DNA of 9,992 nucleotides from an uncultured cyanobacterium (GCA_938029995.1 CALHGI010000421.1:1-9992); one strand, 5' to 3'. Positions 1 through 7,541 are shown, numbered from the stretch's first letter. Made by a program: numbers and translations. Notes: a model not told the origin generated them from the sequence alone.

Positions 1-1
1 T

Positions 2-583
2 CATTGGCAACTGGGGCAAGCCGCAGACTATACCCAGCAGCAGTACCAGGCAGATCGTTTTGTTAAAGCTTACGAAGCGGCTCCCGGTACCCGTATGGCC
101 TTTTATTATGAGGTGTGGCAAAGGCTCTTGCCTTTAAGTGAGCAGCAGCGTCAACCCATTCTCCGGCAAGTTTTAGACTGGAGTGGGAGCCCTCACCAAA
201 AGCAGCCTGAACGTCGTTCCCTATCTTCTGAAGAAGTCGCCCAATTAGCCCAGGGCGATCTGATAGACATTGGTGCCCACACCATTACCCATCCATTTTT
301 ATCGTCTCAATCGGTCGAGCAACAAAAATACGAAATTGAAAAGAGCAAAGCTGATTTAGAGCGACTCATTAACCAATCTATAGACAGTTTTTCGTACCCC
401 TTTGGTAATCGCACAGCTGATACGGTTCAACTGACCGAATCAGCCGGTTTTCAGTGGGCTTGCTCTACGGTGCAGGATCTAGTGTGGCATCAGAGCGACT
501 GTTTTCAATTACCTCGCTTTGGAGTTGAAAACTGGAGTCAAGATAGTTTTACTAAAAAACTCTTGAAATGGTTTCATGGTTAA
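2..583 (+). CDS. Polysaccharide deacetylase (NodB-like), C-terminal part, cut by the left window edge
   Basis: The frame is open from the window edge (first full codon at base 2) to TAA at 581-583, giving 193 residues. The ATG at 95 is therefore an internal Met, not the start. Two features of the NodB fold (carbohydrate esterase 4) are visible: the zinc-binding motif 2 as AHTITHP (visible residues 92-98, His93 and His97), and motif 3 as FSYPFG (residues 130-135). The catalytic Asp-Asp motif 1 must lie upstream of the window. Family members remove N- or O-acetyl groups from polysaccharides. The long segment before motif 2 (FYYEVWQRLLPLS) is a helical insertion. The stop codon lies inside the start of the next gene, so the two are probably translated together and the enzyme likely works on the same glycan. 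The fold is clear; the substrate is unknown. Confidence 0.85.
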   Translation, partial: HWQLGQAADYTQQQYQADRFVKAYEAAPGTRMAFYYEVWQRLLPLSEQQRQPILRQVLDWSGSPHQKQPERRSLSSEEVAQLAQGDLIDIGAHTITHPFLSSQSVEQQKYEIEKSKADLERLINQSIDSFSYPFGNRTADTVQLTESAGFQWACSTVQDLVWHQSDCFQLPRFGVENWSQDSFTKKLLKWFHG

Positions 584-1538
584 AAACATGTCTCAACGAC
601 CTCTCGTTTCCGTTATAGTCATCTTTTTCAATGCTAAAAAGGAGAACTTCTTTGAAGAGGCCATAGAAAGCATATTGGCTCAAACCTATGACAACTGGGA
701 ACTGTTTTTAGCGGATGATGGATCCACCGATGGCAGTACTGAAATTGCCCAGCAATACGTCAAAGCGTATCCGGATAGAATCCGCTACCTTGAGCACGAA
801 GGCCATGAAAATCGAGGCATGAGTGCTACACGTAACTTAGGTATTCGCCATGCCCAGGGGGACTATGTTGCTTTTCTCGATGCCGATGATATTTGGCTAT
901 CTAATAAATTAGAGGATCAGGTCGCACTGCTAGAATCCCATCCAGAGGCTGCCATGCTTTACGGAAAAACCCAATTTTGGTTTAGCTGGTCTGATAATAA
1001 CCCGGTCTCACCTATGACTATAGACGGATGCCAGGTCACTGATCCATTAACTATCACTAGCCTTGAGTTTGATCAGGTTATTGAATCACCCACTCAATTG
1101 CTCCTCTACTTAAAAGATAGGAATATCTATCCTTGTTCCTGTAGTATGGTCATGAGACGACATGTTTTTCAAGAGTTGGGAGGCTTTGAGGAAGAGTTTC
1201 GAAATGCCAATGAGGACATGGTCTTTCACTCAAAAGTTTTCCTAAAGTTTCCTGTGTATGTCTCTAGTCAATACTGGGATCTCTATCGAATTCATCCAGA
1301 TAGCTATTGGCGGACGGCTTGGCGAGAAGGTGTCGGCCAAGAAACAGAAATGATTGGTCGTTTTAACTATTTAACCTGGCTCGAACAGTACTTAACTGAA
1401 GAAAAAATTACTGATCCTAAAATTTGGAAGGCATTAAATAGGGCATTCATGCCTTATCGAAGACCCACTGCACACCGTCTAATGAATTTTATGCGTAGGG
1501 CTGGTAGAAAAATAGGCTTCATCAAAGGAAAAGGATGA
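576..1538 (+). CDS. Family 2 glycosyltransferase (GT-A fold)
   Basis: A 320-residue cytoplasmic inverting glycosyltransferase that uses a nucleotide-sugar donor. The N-terminal strand VSVIVIFFNA (11-20) is followed by the nucleotide-binding DDGSTDGS (47-54). The metal-binding DxD region is LDADD (101-105), and NED (212-214) is placed where the catalytic acidic residue of GT2 enzymes is expected. The C-terminal ~80 residues are basic and aromatic (RRAGRK near the end) with no membrane span. The ATG at 576 overlaps the deacetylase stop by 8 bp. An ATG at 588 gives an N-terminus closer to other GT2 proteins (MSQRPLVSV) and is an equally good start. Neither has a strong ribosome binding site, so translational coupling to the upstream gene is likely. 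The transferred sugar cannot be told from the sequence. Confidence 0.9.
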   Translation: MVKNMSQRPLVSVIVIFFNAKKENFFEEAIESILAQTYDNWELFLADDGSTDGSTEIAQQYVKAYPDRIRYLEHEGHENRGMSATRNLGIRHAQGDYVAFLDADDIWLSNKLEDQVALLESHPEAAMLYGKTQFWFSWSDNNPVSPMTIDGCQVTDPLTITSLEFDQVIESPTQLLLYLKDRNIYPCSCSMVMRRHVFQELGGFEEEFRNANEDMVFHSKVFLKFPVYVSSQYWDLYRIHPDSYWRTAWREGVGQETEMIGRFNYLTWLEQYLTEEKITDPKIWKALNRAFMPYRRPTAHRLMNFMRRAGRKIGFIKGKG

Positions 1539-1638
1539 AGTCAAGCACGACTTGAAGAGGAAATCTATCTTAATCACAGAGACACCTTGGGCTTATCAGT
1601 ATGGAATCCATTAAGCCAAACATTAGAAAGACCTACTA

Positions 1639-1667
1639 TTGATAACAGATTAAAAGTATTTTATAGG
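1639..1667 (+). promoter_or_regulatory. Candidate sigma70-type promoter before the 4-epimerase gene
   Basis: TTGATA (1639-1644, five of six matches to TTGACA) is followed after exactly 17 bp by TATAGG (1662-1667, four of six matches to TATAAT). It lies in the 141-bp gap after the GT2 gene. Transcription would begin only a few bases before the ATG at 1680, leaving a very short leader. The AGGG at 1665-1668 could instead serve as the ribosome binding site on a longer transcript. This is a pattern match only. Confidence 0.22.
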
Positions 1668-1679
1668 GCGAATTAGCAT

Positions 1680-2612
1680 ATGCATTTTATTATTACTGGA
1701 GGTGCCGGTTTTATTGGCTCTCATTTGGTTGAAACACTGCTTGCTGAAAATCATCAAGTTACCGTAATTGATAATTTGTCTAGTGGTAAGTGGGAAAATA
1801 TCTCACAACATTCCAACCTGTATTATTTCAAGCAAGACCTTTTAACTTGTAATCCTAAACAATTTTTTAAAGACCAATATGATGGGCTGGTTCACCTGGC
1901 TGCCATGCCCTCAGTTGTTCAATCATGGTTAAGTCCTATGATAGCCCATGATAATAATATTTCGGCAACGGTAGCAGCCATTCAACTCTGTCAGCAGCTA
2001 GACATTCCCAGACTTGTTTTTGCCAGTTCTGCAGCAGTGTATGGCAATCCTATGCAAAGTCTTATCTCGGAAAAATGCTCCGTCAGCCCTATTTCCCCAT
2101 ATGGACTACAGAAACTGGCTAGTGAGCAATACATCACACTCTTTTCAAAGCACTTAGGAATTTCATCTGTAAACCTACGTTTGTTCAATGCTTTTGGGCC
2201 TCGCCAAACGCCCGATTCGCCTTATTCGGGCGTGATCTCAATTTTTGTGCGAGCTATACAAGAAGGAAGAGCTTTAACTGTATACGGTGATGGTCACCAA
2301 ACCCGTGATTTTATCTATGTTAAGGATATTGCACTTGCTTTCAAACAAGCCCTGTCTATGCCAATGCAACCTGGCTCATCTCTAGTGTGTAATATTGGCC
2401 AGGGAAAAGCTATCTCGCTGCTAAACCTCATTGGGGTGATTAAGGGCTGTTTCCCTGATTGGAAGGCAGAGATTGATTTTAAGCCTGCACGCGTAGGGGA
2501 TATTCAACACTCTCAAGCTGACATCACGCAGGCATCTTTAAAGCTGGACTTTACACCTCAGTGGCCCTTGCAGGTCGGTTTAGAAGAGTTGATTGCATCT
2601 TTAGCTGATTAA
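1680..2612 (+). CDS. NAD-dependent sugar-nucleotide epimerase (extended SDR, UDP-sugar 4-epimerase-like)
   Basis: A 310-residue cytoplasmic extended SDR enzyme, normal length for the family. The Rossmann dinucleotide motif GGAGFIG is at 7-13, followed by DNL (31-33) at the end of the second strand. The catalytic Ser region is SSAAVYG (116-122) and the YxxxK pair is intact in YGLQK (Tyr141, Lys145). RLFNAFGPRQ (167-176), GDGHQTRDFIYVKD (203-216) and RVGDIQHSQAD (271-281) are the substrate-side motifs of the GalE/WbpP-like group. The likely reaction is inversion at C4 of a UDP-hexose or UDP-N-acetylhexosamine through a 4-keto intermediate, but related dehydratases and decarboxylases share these motifs. 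The only start consistent with the Rossmann strand is the ATG at 1680, with AGGG about 11 bases upstream. It supplies sugar donors for the neighbouring transferases. Confidence 0.88.
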   Translation: MHFIITGGAGFIGSHLVETLLAENHQVTVIDNLSSGKWENISQHSNLYYFKQDLLTCNPKQFFKDQYDGLVHLAAMPSVVQSWLSPMIAHDNNISATVAAIQLCQQLDIPRLVFASSAAVYGNPMQSLISEKCSVSPISPYGLQKLASEQYITLFSKHLGISSVNLRLFNAFGPRQTPDSPYSGVISIFVRAIQEGRALTVYGDGHQTRDFIYVKDIALAFKQALSMPMQPGSSLVCNIGQGKAISLLNLIGVIKGCFPDWKAEIDFKPARVGDIQHSQADITQASLKLDFTPQWPLQVGLEELIASLAD

Positions 2613-2641
2613 TTCTGTATAGTGCTTTTCCAAAATATAGG

Positions 2642-2713
2642 ATGGCTTCAGCTCTGAAAAGTTTGAATGATCAAATTAGACAAGAATTGATTGAAAAGGC
2701 TGGAATTTTATGA
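2642..2713 (+). CDS. Possible 23-codon leader ORF coupled to the 2-epimerase gene (speculative)
   Basis: An ATG at 2642 opens a 23-residue frame ([20 protein letters not shown], then GIL). Its TGA (2711-2713) overlaps the ATG of the next gene in an ATGA arrangement. The predicted peptide is amphipathic and helical. The only purine-rich signal, AGG at 2639-2641, sits directly against the ATG, which is too close for a normal ribosome binding site. The peptide matches nothing I recognise. It may be a leader, the tail of a lost gene, or a chance open frame in a 97-bp gap. Confidence 0.2.
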   Translation: MASALKSLNDQIRQELIEKAGIL

Positions 2714-3777
2714 AAACTATAATTGTTACAGGGTCCGCAGGGCTGATTGGTTCCGAGTCAGTTCGGTTCTTTTGCGATCGCAACTTCACCGTTGTTGGCA
2801 TTGACAACAACATGCGGCAAACCTTTTTTGGCAAGGATGCCTCCACTGAGTGGAATCGTGATTTGCTAATAGACAAATATGGAGACCGCTATATCCATCA
2901 CAATGTAGACATTCGCGATCACGAGGGCATAGCTGAGATTTTCAAAACCTATGGCAGTGACGTTGAATTAATCATTCACACCGCTGCTCAACCGTCCCAC
3001 GATTGGGCAGCCAAAGATCCCTATATGGATTTTTCAGTCAATGCGAATGGCACACTAGTGCTCTTAGAAAATACTCGGCAGCTATGCCCAGACGCGGTAT
3101 TCATTTTTTGCTCAACCAATAAAGTATACGGTGATACACCTAACTCACTACCCCTGTATGAACAAGACTTTCGCTGGGAAGTGGATGAGGCTCATTTGTA
3201 CTACAATGGTATTGACGAAACCATGAGTATTGATAACTCCAAGCATTCTCTGTTTGGTGCGTCAAAAGTAGCTGCTGATGTTTTAGTGCAGGAGTACGGT
3301 CGATACTTCAATCTGAAGACAGCCTGTTTCCGCGGCGGATGTTTAACAGGCCCTAGTCATTCAGGTACTCAGCTTCATGGTTTCTTATCATACCTGATGA
3401 AATGTACCATCACTGGTCAACCCTATGAAGTATACGGCTACAAGGGAAAACAGGTACGCGATAATATTCACAGCTATGATCTGGTTAATGCCTTTTACCA
3501 GTTCTACACAAACCCTAGGGTGGGTGAGGTTTATAATATAGGAGGTAGCCGCTTAAGTAACTGCTCCATGTTGGAAGCTATTCAACACTGTGAAGCGATT
3601 ACCGATAAAAAACTCAATTGGACCTATAAGGAATCTAATCGTATAGGTGATCACGTGTGGTGGATTAGTAATATCCAAAAATTCAAGGATCATTATCCCA
3701 ACTGGGATATTAGTTACTCCATCGTTGACATTTTAAAAGAGATCCATGAATCTCAAACAGTTCGCTTAGCCACATAA
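2710..3777 (+). CDS. CDP-paratose/CDP-tyvelose 2-epimerase-like NAD-dependent SDR enzyme
   Basis: A 355-residue cytoplasmic extended SDR. The NAD-binding motif GSAGLIG is at 8-14. STNKVYGD (135-142) is the signature of the tyvelose/paratose 2-epimerase group, and [13 protein letters not shown] (243-255) and EVYNIGG (273-279) also fit. Family members invert C2 of a CDP-3,6-dideoxyhexose by oxidation and re-reduction with tightly bound NAD. The usual YxxxK catalytic pair reads FGASK here: Lys186 is present, but Phe182 stands where the Tyr is expected. From memory, FGASK recurs in a bacterial subgroup of this family, so it may mark a different chemistry rather than a dead enzyme. No dideoxyhexose-pathway dehydratase is visible in the window, so the true substrate is open. 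The start has GGA five bases upstream and overlaps a short ORF by ATGA. Confidence 0.85.
   Translation: MKTIIVTGSAGLIGSESVRFFCDRNFTVVGIDNNMRQTFFGKDASTEWNRDLLIDKYGDRYIHHNVDIRDHEGIAEIFKTYGSDVELIIHTAAQPSHDWAAKDPYMDFSVNANGTLVLLENTRQLCPDAVFIFCSTNKVYGDTPNSLPLYEQDFRWEVDEAHLYYNGIDETMSIDNSKHSLFGASKVAADVLVQEYGRYFNLKTACFRGGCLTGPSHSGTQLHGFLSYLMKCTITGQPYEVYGYKGKQVRDNIHSYDLVNAFYQFYTNPRVGEVYNIGGSRLSNCSMLEAIQHCEAITDKKLNWTYKESNRIGDHVWWISNIQKFKDHYPNWDISYSIVDILKEIHESQTVRLAT
2774..2781. repeat. HIP1 octamer GCGATCGC
   Basis: An exact copy of the palindromic octamer that is strongly over-represented in many cyanobacterial genomes. It lies within the 2-epimerase coding sequence and supports a cyanobacterial origin. 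Confidence 0.8.
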
Positions 3778-3798
3778 TTGTCATTAGCACAATATATA

Positions 3799-3879
3799 AA
3801 AAGGAACCTGACTTGTATTACAGCTATGGCTCCACAGCTAATCAACTTATTTGAAAAAAAAAGTTGTCAGGTTCCTTTT
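3799..3879. repeat. Perfect 14-bp inverted repeat spanning the start of the GtrA-family gene
   Basis: The left arm AAAAGGAACCTGAC (3799-3812) and right arm GTCAGGTTCCTTTT (3866-3879) are perfect reverse complements, separated by 53 bases. The left arm contains AAGGA (3800-3804), the best ribosome-binding-like sequence in this gap. The right arm lies inside the first codons of the GtrA gene. In RNA the arms could pair and hide both the AAGGA and the start region. A smaller imperfect hairpin (AGCT at 3823 and at 3836, with one mismatch inside the stem) sits in the loop. The loop is too long for a standard terminator, although the right arm ends in a T-rich stretch. The role is unproven. Confidence 0.6.
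3813..3854 (+). CDS. Possible 13-codon leader ORF coupled to the GtrA gene (speculative)
   Basis: TTG at 3813 lies eight bases after AAGGA (3800-3804), a good ribosome-binding arrangement. It would encode MYYSYGSTANQLI and stop at TGA 3852-3854. That stop overlaps the TTG start of the GtrA gene (3851-3853) as TTGA. Because the GtrA start has no ribosome binding site of its own, reinitiation from this leader is an attractive way to translate it. There is no homology to support the peptide. Confidence 0.25.
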   Translation: MYYSYGSTANQLI

Positions 3880-4261
3880 CTTTGGGGCTATAACAGCTGC
3901 ATTTAACTTGCTATTGATTTCTCTTATTATTGAGAGCTTTCACATACAAACCGTTTTTCTGAAAAATGTAGCTAATTTCATTGCCATTGAAATTTCATTG
4001 CTATTCACTTTTTGGGTCTATAGAACCTGGGTATGGAGAATTCAAAGCTTCGGTATCAGGGGCGTATTCCTACGTGAATTACCAAAGTTCCATGCCGCTG
4101 CAGGCTTGGTCGTCTTACTTCGGACTCTGCTGATTTTTCCAGTTTTGGAATGGATGGGTATTAGTTATCTTGCTAATACATTTATAGGTATCGTTGTTGG
4201 TTCGATAATAAATTATTTTTTTAGCGATAGATTAGTCTTTAGAAAAGACAATTTAAAATAA
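3851..4261 (+). CDS. GtrA-family small membrane protein (putative polyprenyl-phosphate-sugar flippase component)
   Basis: A 136-residue inner-membrane protein of the usual GtrA length with about four predicted spans (near 7-28, 36-57, 84-104 and 108-125). It has the family's opening pattern VVRFLFFGAIT (5-15) and closing pattern NYFFSDRLVFRK (121-132). GtrA proteins are thought to help move an undecaprenyl-phosphate-linked sugar across the membrane, or to assist a DPM1-like synthase. The GT2 fusion and GT-C genes downstream fit that role. The start is uncertain. TTG at 3851 is the only possible one in frame, because TAA at 3839-3841 blocks extension, and it lacks a ribosome binding site. An out-of-frame ATG at 3826 would join this frame if the A9 run (3854-3862) had eight A. 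The next gene begins 15 bp downstream. Confidence 0.85.
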   Translation: MKKKVVRFLFFGAITAAFNLLLISLIIESFHIQTVFLKNVANFIAIEISLLFTFWVYRTWVWRIQSFGIRGVFLRELPKFHAAAGLVVLLRTLLIFPVLEWMGISYLANTFIGIVVGSIINYFFSDRLVFRKDNLK

Positions 4262-4276
4262 TTCTAATGTAAGAAA

Positions 4277-5947
4277 ATGTATCTTGATAAGGGTGTATTT
4301 AAAGACCGTAAAGAGCTAATTTTTCTGGGCATAGCGATGGCTATGTTTATAATTTCCTGTATTTTGATATCTGATAAAAAATATTTCTGGAATGATGAAC
4401 TCTATTCCTGGTACTTTTTAGCAGATAGCTCTTTAGGTCATATGCTAAGGGCTTTCCATGACAGGATAAACAACACGCCGGTCCTTTACTTTCTGTTGGG
4501 CTGGTTATGGGCAAAAATCTTTGGTGCTTCAGAGCTGTCTCTCCGCTTATTCTCTTCATTCGGCGTCTGCATAGCTTGTCTTGTTACTTGGCTGACCCTG
4601 CGCCGCAACTATAGATTTTGGCCAACCACAATTGGTACATTTATTGTTTTCTGTACTTCAGATATGGTTCTGAGTCAAAATGCAGAAGCTCGGATGTATG
4701 GCCTGTTTATTGCAATTGCAGCTCTTGCTACGCTACAGTTTGATGCAATCAACAGACAGTTAAGGCTTTCAGCCAAAGACTATAGTCTACTCATTGGGCT
4801 TCATATTGCTCTAGTTCATACCCACCTGTTTGGGGGATTTTACAGTGGAGTATTTTGCTTGAGTTTTCTCATTAGAGATCTGCTATCTAAAAAGTTTAGA
4901 TATAGGCTGTATGGTGCTTTTTTGCTTGCTTGGGCTTCAATTGTTTTCTATATTCCTTCATTTCTAATTCAATCAGAGGCTGGTCATCCTCGAGCATGGG
5001 TTCCAATTCCTATACTCCAGGATTTGAAGAACTTTATCTTGCTTGCTAACGGTTCAATTTTAGATCTTAAATATATAGCGATCTTATTTTTTATGCTTGT
5101 TTTCTTGAGCATACTTATGTTTCAAGAAAGTATTGCATCGATAGAAAAGCCTAGCAGTCATAAATCTTCTGAATGGTCTCTTTTGATTCTTAGTTTACTG
5201 CTGATATTAGTTCCTATTTTTATCTGGATACTATCTAGAACGGTTAAACCTATTTTCTGGGATCGCTACATGTTACCCAGTATCCTAGGCTATTCGATTT
5301 TAATCACTCATTTTTTAGATCAGCTACCAATATTTCAGGTTAAGCAACGTGCGCAAAGACCACAAGCTACTCTACTGCAGCATATAAGGACTATCCTTTT
5401 TCCCATACTCTTATTGTCCTTTATGGCAGTACTATTGCTTAACCCCATACTGTATGCGAAGCAGTATGTTTCTGGTCGCCCTTTCCCTGGTGAGGAGGAC
5501 AACATTTATGGCTATGAGGACTTACCCATAGTGGTGCAGACATCAGGTGGATTTTTAGAAAGGATGCACTATTCACCTAATAGGGAGCGTTATTATTACA
5601 TTCTTGACCGAGAAACTGCAGAATTGGATGAAAGTGGCCAATTTGTTCTGCAAGAGTATAAACATCTGGATGCGTACAAGCGTAATTATCCAGAGTTGTT
5701 AGGTGACAACATACTAACAAGTGATGATTTCTTACAGAAATTCGATCAGTTCTTAGTACTGGATCATAATTTTGATAAGACTTGTCCAACCATGGCTGTG
5801 GGGCTTTCTAATGCAATCAATTGGAAAAATCTACAGTGTCCTCAATGGGTGGAGGTAAGATTTTTAGGCAATCCTGATTATCAAGTTAGAGAGTTAGGAG
5901 ACGTTCATGGTTGGTTCACGTTATTGCATGTGAGTAATCGTAGCTAA
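4277..5947 (+). CDS. GT-C membrane glycosyltransferase (family 39 / ArnT-PMT-like)
   Basis: A 556-residue multispanning inner-membrane protein. After the first span (about 13-31), the loop carries FWNDELYSW (37-45); Asp40-Glu41 is the acidic pair that GT-C enzymes use for catalysis on the outer face. NAEARMYGLF (135-144) and FWDRYMLPS (327-335) are further patterns seen in bacterial family 39 proteins. About ten or eleven hydrophobic segments run to around residue 391. The last ~160 residues contain none and form a soluble, probably periplasmic domain (with NPDYQVRELGD near its end). Such enzymes transfer a sugar from a polyprenyl-phosphate carrier to a lipid, glycan or protein. It sits 15 bp after the GtrA gene and before the GtrB-like synthase, so it is the likely acceptor-side transferase. 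The sequence is AT-rich. The ribosome binding site is weak (AAGA). Confidence 0.85.
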   Translation: MYLDKGVFKDRKELIFLGIAMAMFIISCILISDKKYFWNDELYSWYFLADSSLGHMLRAFHDRINNTPVLYFLLGWLWAKIFGASELSLRLFSSFGVCIACLVTWLTLRRNYRFWPTTIGTFIVFCTSDMVLSQNAEARMYGLFIAIAALATLQFDAINRQLRLSAKDYSLLIGLHIALVHTHLFGGFYSGVFCLSFLIRDLLSKKFRYRLYGAFLLAWASIVFYIPSFLIQSEAGHPRAWVPIPILQDLKNFILLANGSILDLKYIAILFFMLVFLSILMFQESIASIEKPSSHKSSEWSLLILSLLLILVPIFIWILSRTVKPIFWDRYMLPSILGYSILITHFLDQLPIFQVKQRAQRPQATLLQHIRTILFPILLLSFMAVLLLNPILYAKQYVSGRPFPGEEDNIYGYEDLPIVVQTSGGFLERMHYSPNRERYYYILDRETAELDESGQFVLQEYKHLDAYKRNYPELLGDNILTSDDFLQKFDQFLVLDHNFDKTCPTMAVGLSNAINWKNLQCPQWVEVRFLGNPDYQVRELGDVHGWFTLLHVSNRS

Positions 5948-6000
5948 GCTAAATTGTTGATAAAAAGCTATTTCATTCAATCCCTGTAGGTAAGAGAAAA

Positions 6001-7536
6001 ATGAACCAATTAGTAATTGCTGATAAAGGCTCTCTCAATGAATTAAAAATTTTGGGTGCTCGTGAGGAGTTTCGAGACCGCTATTGGGAAAAACGAGATC
6101 CAATTTGTAAAGATCGTCTCCTATGGCGAGCGCAATCTTTCCGGCATTTAGTGCATTTGCTGCCTGGCCAAACTATTTTAGAATTAGGCTGTGGTCGACA
6201 AGGGTTATTCACTCAGCAACTCCAGCAGGTTTCTAGAGGAGAGAACCCAATTACAGCGGTTACCTTCAATAAAAACGTTCAGCGTCCAGGTGCATTACCT
6301 GATTCCGTAGAATTCTTGAATAGTGCTATTACACCAACAGTATTAGAAAACCGGCAATTTGATTTTATTATTGCCATGGATCTCTTGGATGAGTCGAATT
6401 GTGGATGGATGTTGCAAAAGATTCAACAATTGCTTAAGCCTGGTGGTCAGGTCATCTTCTATGAGAGCAATCCCTGGAATGTGACGTTGAGATTACGTCG
6501 CTCTTTGAGTCAATTCTTGGGAGCTAAAGATCCTAGGCAGCTGCTCAACAGACCGAAACTCTATGAATTAATGTCGGAGCTTGGATTCATTAGAGTTTTC
6601 TCGGTGTATAACGATTTTGTTTATGCGCCCCTCACGTCATCATTAATTTGGCTACTTCGTAATTTATCGATCCTGTTAGAAAATACCCCGATTTTACAAA
6701 CCTTAGCGGGCTCTATTCTAGTGCACGCTCAAAAAACGCCCCGTATCACAGAGCGGCCAATACGGTCTTTGTGTGAGCATGACAATCTCATCGGGAAGGT
6801 CTCCGTTGTCATTCCTTGCCATAATGAGGAAATGAATATTCGACCTTTATTAACGCACCTTGAGGCTTTCTATGGGGAGTACTTATATGAGATCATCCCC
6901 GTTGATGACAACAGTCGCGATCGCACCGCCGATGTCATCCAAAGGCTAGCAGATGAAAACCCTAAAGTTAGACCCGTTTTCCGTACACCGCCCAATGGCG
7001 TAGGACGAGCCTTAATGGATGGTTACCGAGCTGCTAAGGGTGAGTATGTGCTGTCGATGGACTGTGATTTCCAACATTTACTTCCAGAGCTGCGTGATCT
7101 CTTTGATGCTGCTGCCCAAGGTTATGATGTTGCTGTAGGTAGCCGTTTTTCCCGGCATAGTGTTTTACTAAACTATCCTATTCAGAAAATTGTTGTTAAT
7201 CGAGGGTTTCATAGCCTGGCTCAGCTTCTCTTCCTGAGAAAATTTCGAGATTTGACCAATAATCTCAAACTTATGAGAAAAGAGGTTTTAGATAATATGG
7301 AACTGAGTCAACCGGGCTTCTCTATCAATGCAGAAACGGGATTACAACCCTTGTTAATGGGTTACAGCGTTAAAGAAGTACCGATCTCTTGGATTAATCG
7401 CACGCCGGATATGGGAGTCTCCTCCTTTAAACTTGTCAAAGTGGGTGGTGGTTATTGGCAAGTGCTCTTAAAGCTTTGGTGGAAACGACTATGCGGTTCC
7501 TATCGTCACTATCCCAATCGATCAAGCATTCGGTAA
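6001..7536 (+). CDS. Methyltransferase-like domain fused to a DPM1/GtrB-like family 2 glycosyltransferase
   Basis: A 511-residue two-domain protein. Residues ~40-200 look like a class I SAM-dependent methyltransferase: ILELGCGRQG (59-68) is motif I and LKPGGQVIFYES (145-156) is the late motif. The acidic residue normally ending strand 2 is replaced (AVTFN, Thr88), so SAM binding may be altered. Residues ~265-495 form a polyprenyl-phosphate sugar synthase-like GT2 domain: VSVVIPCHNEE (267-277), DDNSRDRTAD (302-311), metal-binding SMDCDFQH (352-359) and the late RTPDMGVSSF (467-476). This domain probably loads a sugar from a nucleotide donor onto polyprenyl phosphate. No membrane helices follow it, unlike typical GtrB, so it may depend on a membrane partner such as the GtrA protein. 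AGGTAAGAG lies just upstream of the ATG. Confidence 0.88.
   Translation: MNQLVIADKGSLNELKILGAREEFRDRYWEKRDPICKDRLLWRAQSFRHLVHLLPGQTILELGCGRQGLFTQQLQQVSRGENPITAVTFNKNVQRPGALPDSVEFLNSAITPTVLENRQFDFIIAMDLLDESNCGWMLQKIQQLLKPGGQVIFYESNPWNVTLRLRRSLSQFLGAKDPRQLLNRPKLYELMSELGFIRVFSVYNDFVYAPLTSSLIWLLRNLSILLENTPILQTLAGSILVHAQKTPRITERPIRSLCEHDNLIGKVSVVIPCHNEEMNIRPLLTHLEAFYGEYLYEIIPVDDNSRDRTADVIQRLADENPKVRPVFRTPPNGVGRALMDGYRAAKGEYVLSMDCDFQHLLPELRDLFDAAAQGYDVAVGSRFSRHSVLLNYPIQKIVVNRGFHSLAQLLFLRKFRDLTNNLKLMRKEVLDNMELSQPGFSINAETGLQPLLMGYSVKEVPISWINRTPDMGVSSFKLVKVGGGYWQVLLKLWWKRLCGSYRHYPNRSSIR
6917..6924. repeat. HIP1 octamer GCGATCGC
   Basis: An exact HIP1 copy inside the GT2 half of the fusion gene, at the codons of the DDNSRDRTAD motif. 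It supports a cyanobacterial host. Confidence 0.8.
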
Positions 7537-7541
7537 GTAAG

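Noticed and set aside
1541..1617. Small hairpins after the GT2 gene (TCAAG/CTTGA; GGCTTA/TAAGCC)
   Set aside because: Stems of 5-6 bp, one with a 16-base loop, and no following T-tract. Not supportable as terminators.
2593..2623. Possible promoter before the 2-epimerase: TTGCAT and TATAGT
   Set aside because: The -35 has only three matches and the spacer is 19 bp. The -10 is good, but the pair is too weak to annotate.
1991..2876. Minus-strand frames of about 65 codons opposite the SDR genes
   Set aside because: They lie wholly or largely inside well-supported + strand genes and have no recognisable motifs or ribosome binding sites.
2642..7490. Similar N-terminal strings MASALK at 2642 and 7455
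   Set aside because: The DNA differs at many positions, and the second copy is an out-of-frame reading of the GT2 C-terminus. This is coincidence.
7455..7541. Upstream extension of the second GT-C gene from TTG 7455 or ATG 7491
   Set aside because: It would overlap the end of the fusion gene by up to 82 bp. The added residues are not membrane-like, and ATG 7542 just after the upstream stop gives a typical basic N-terminus before the first span.
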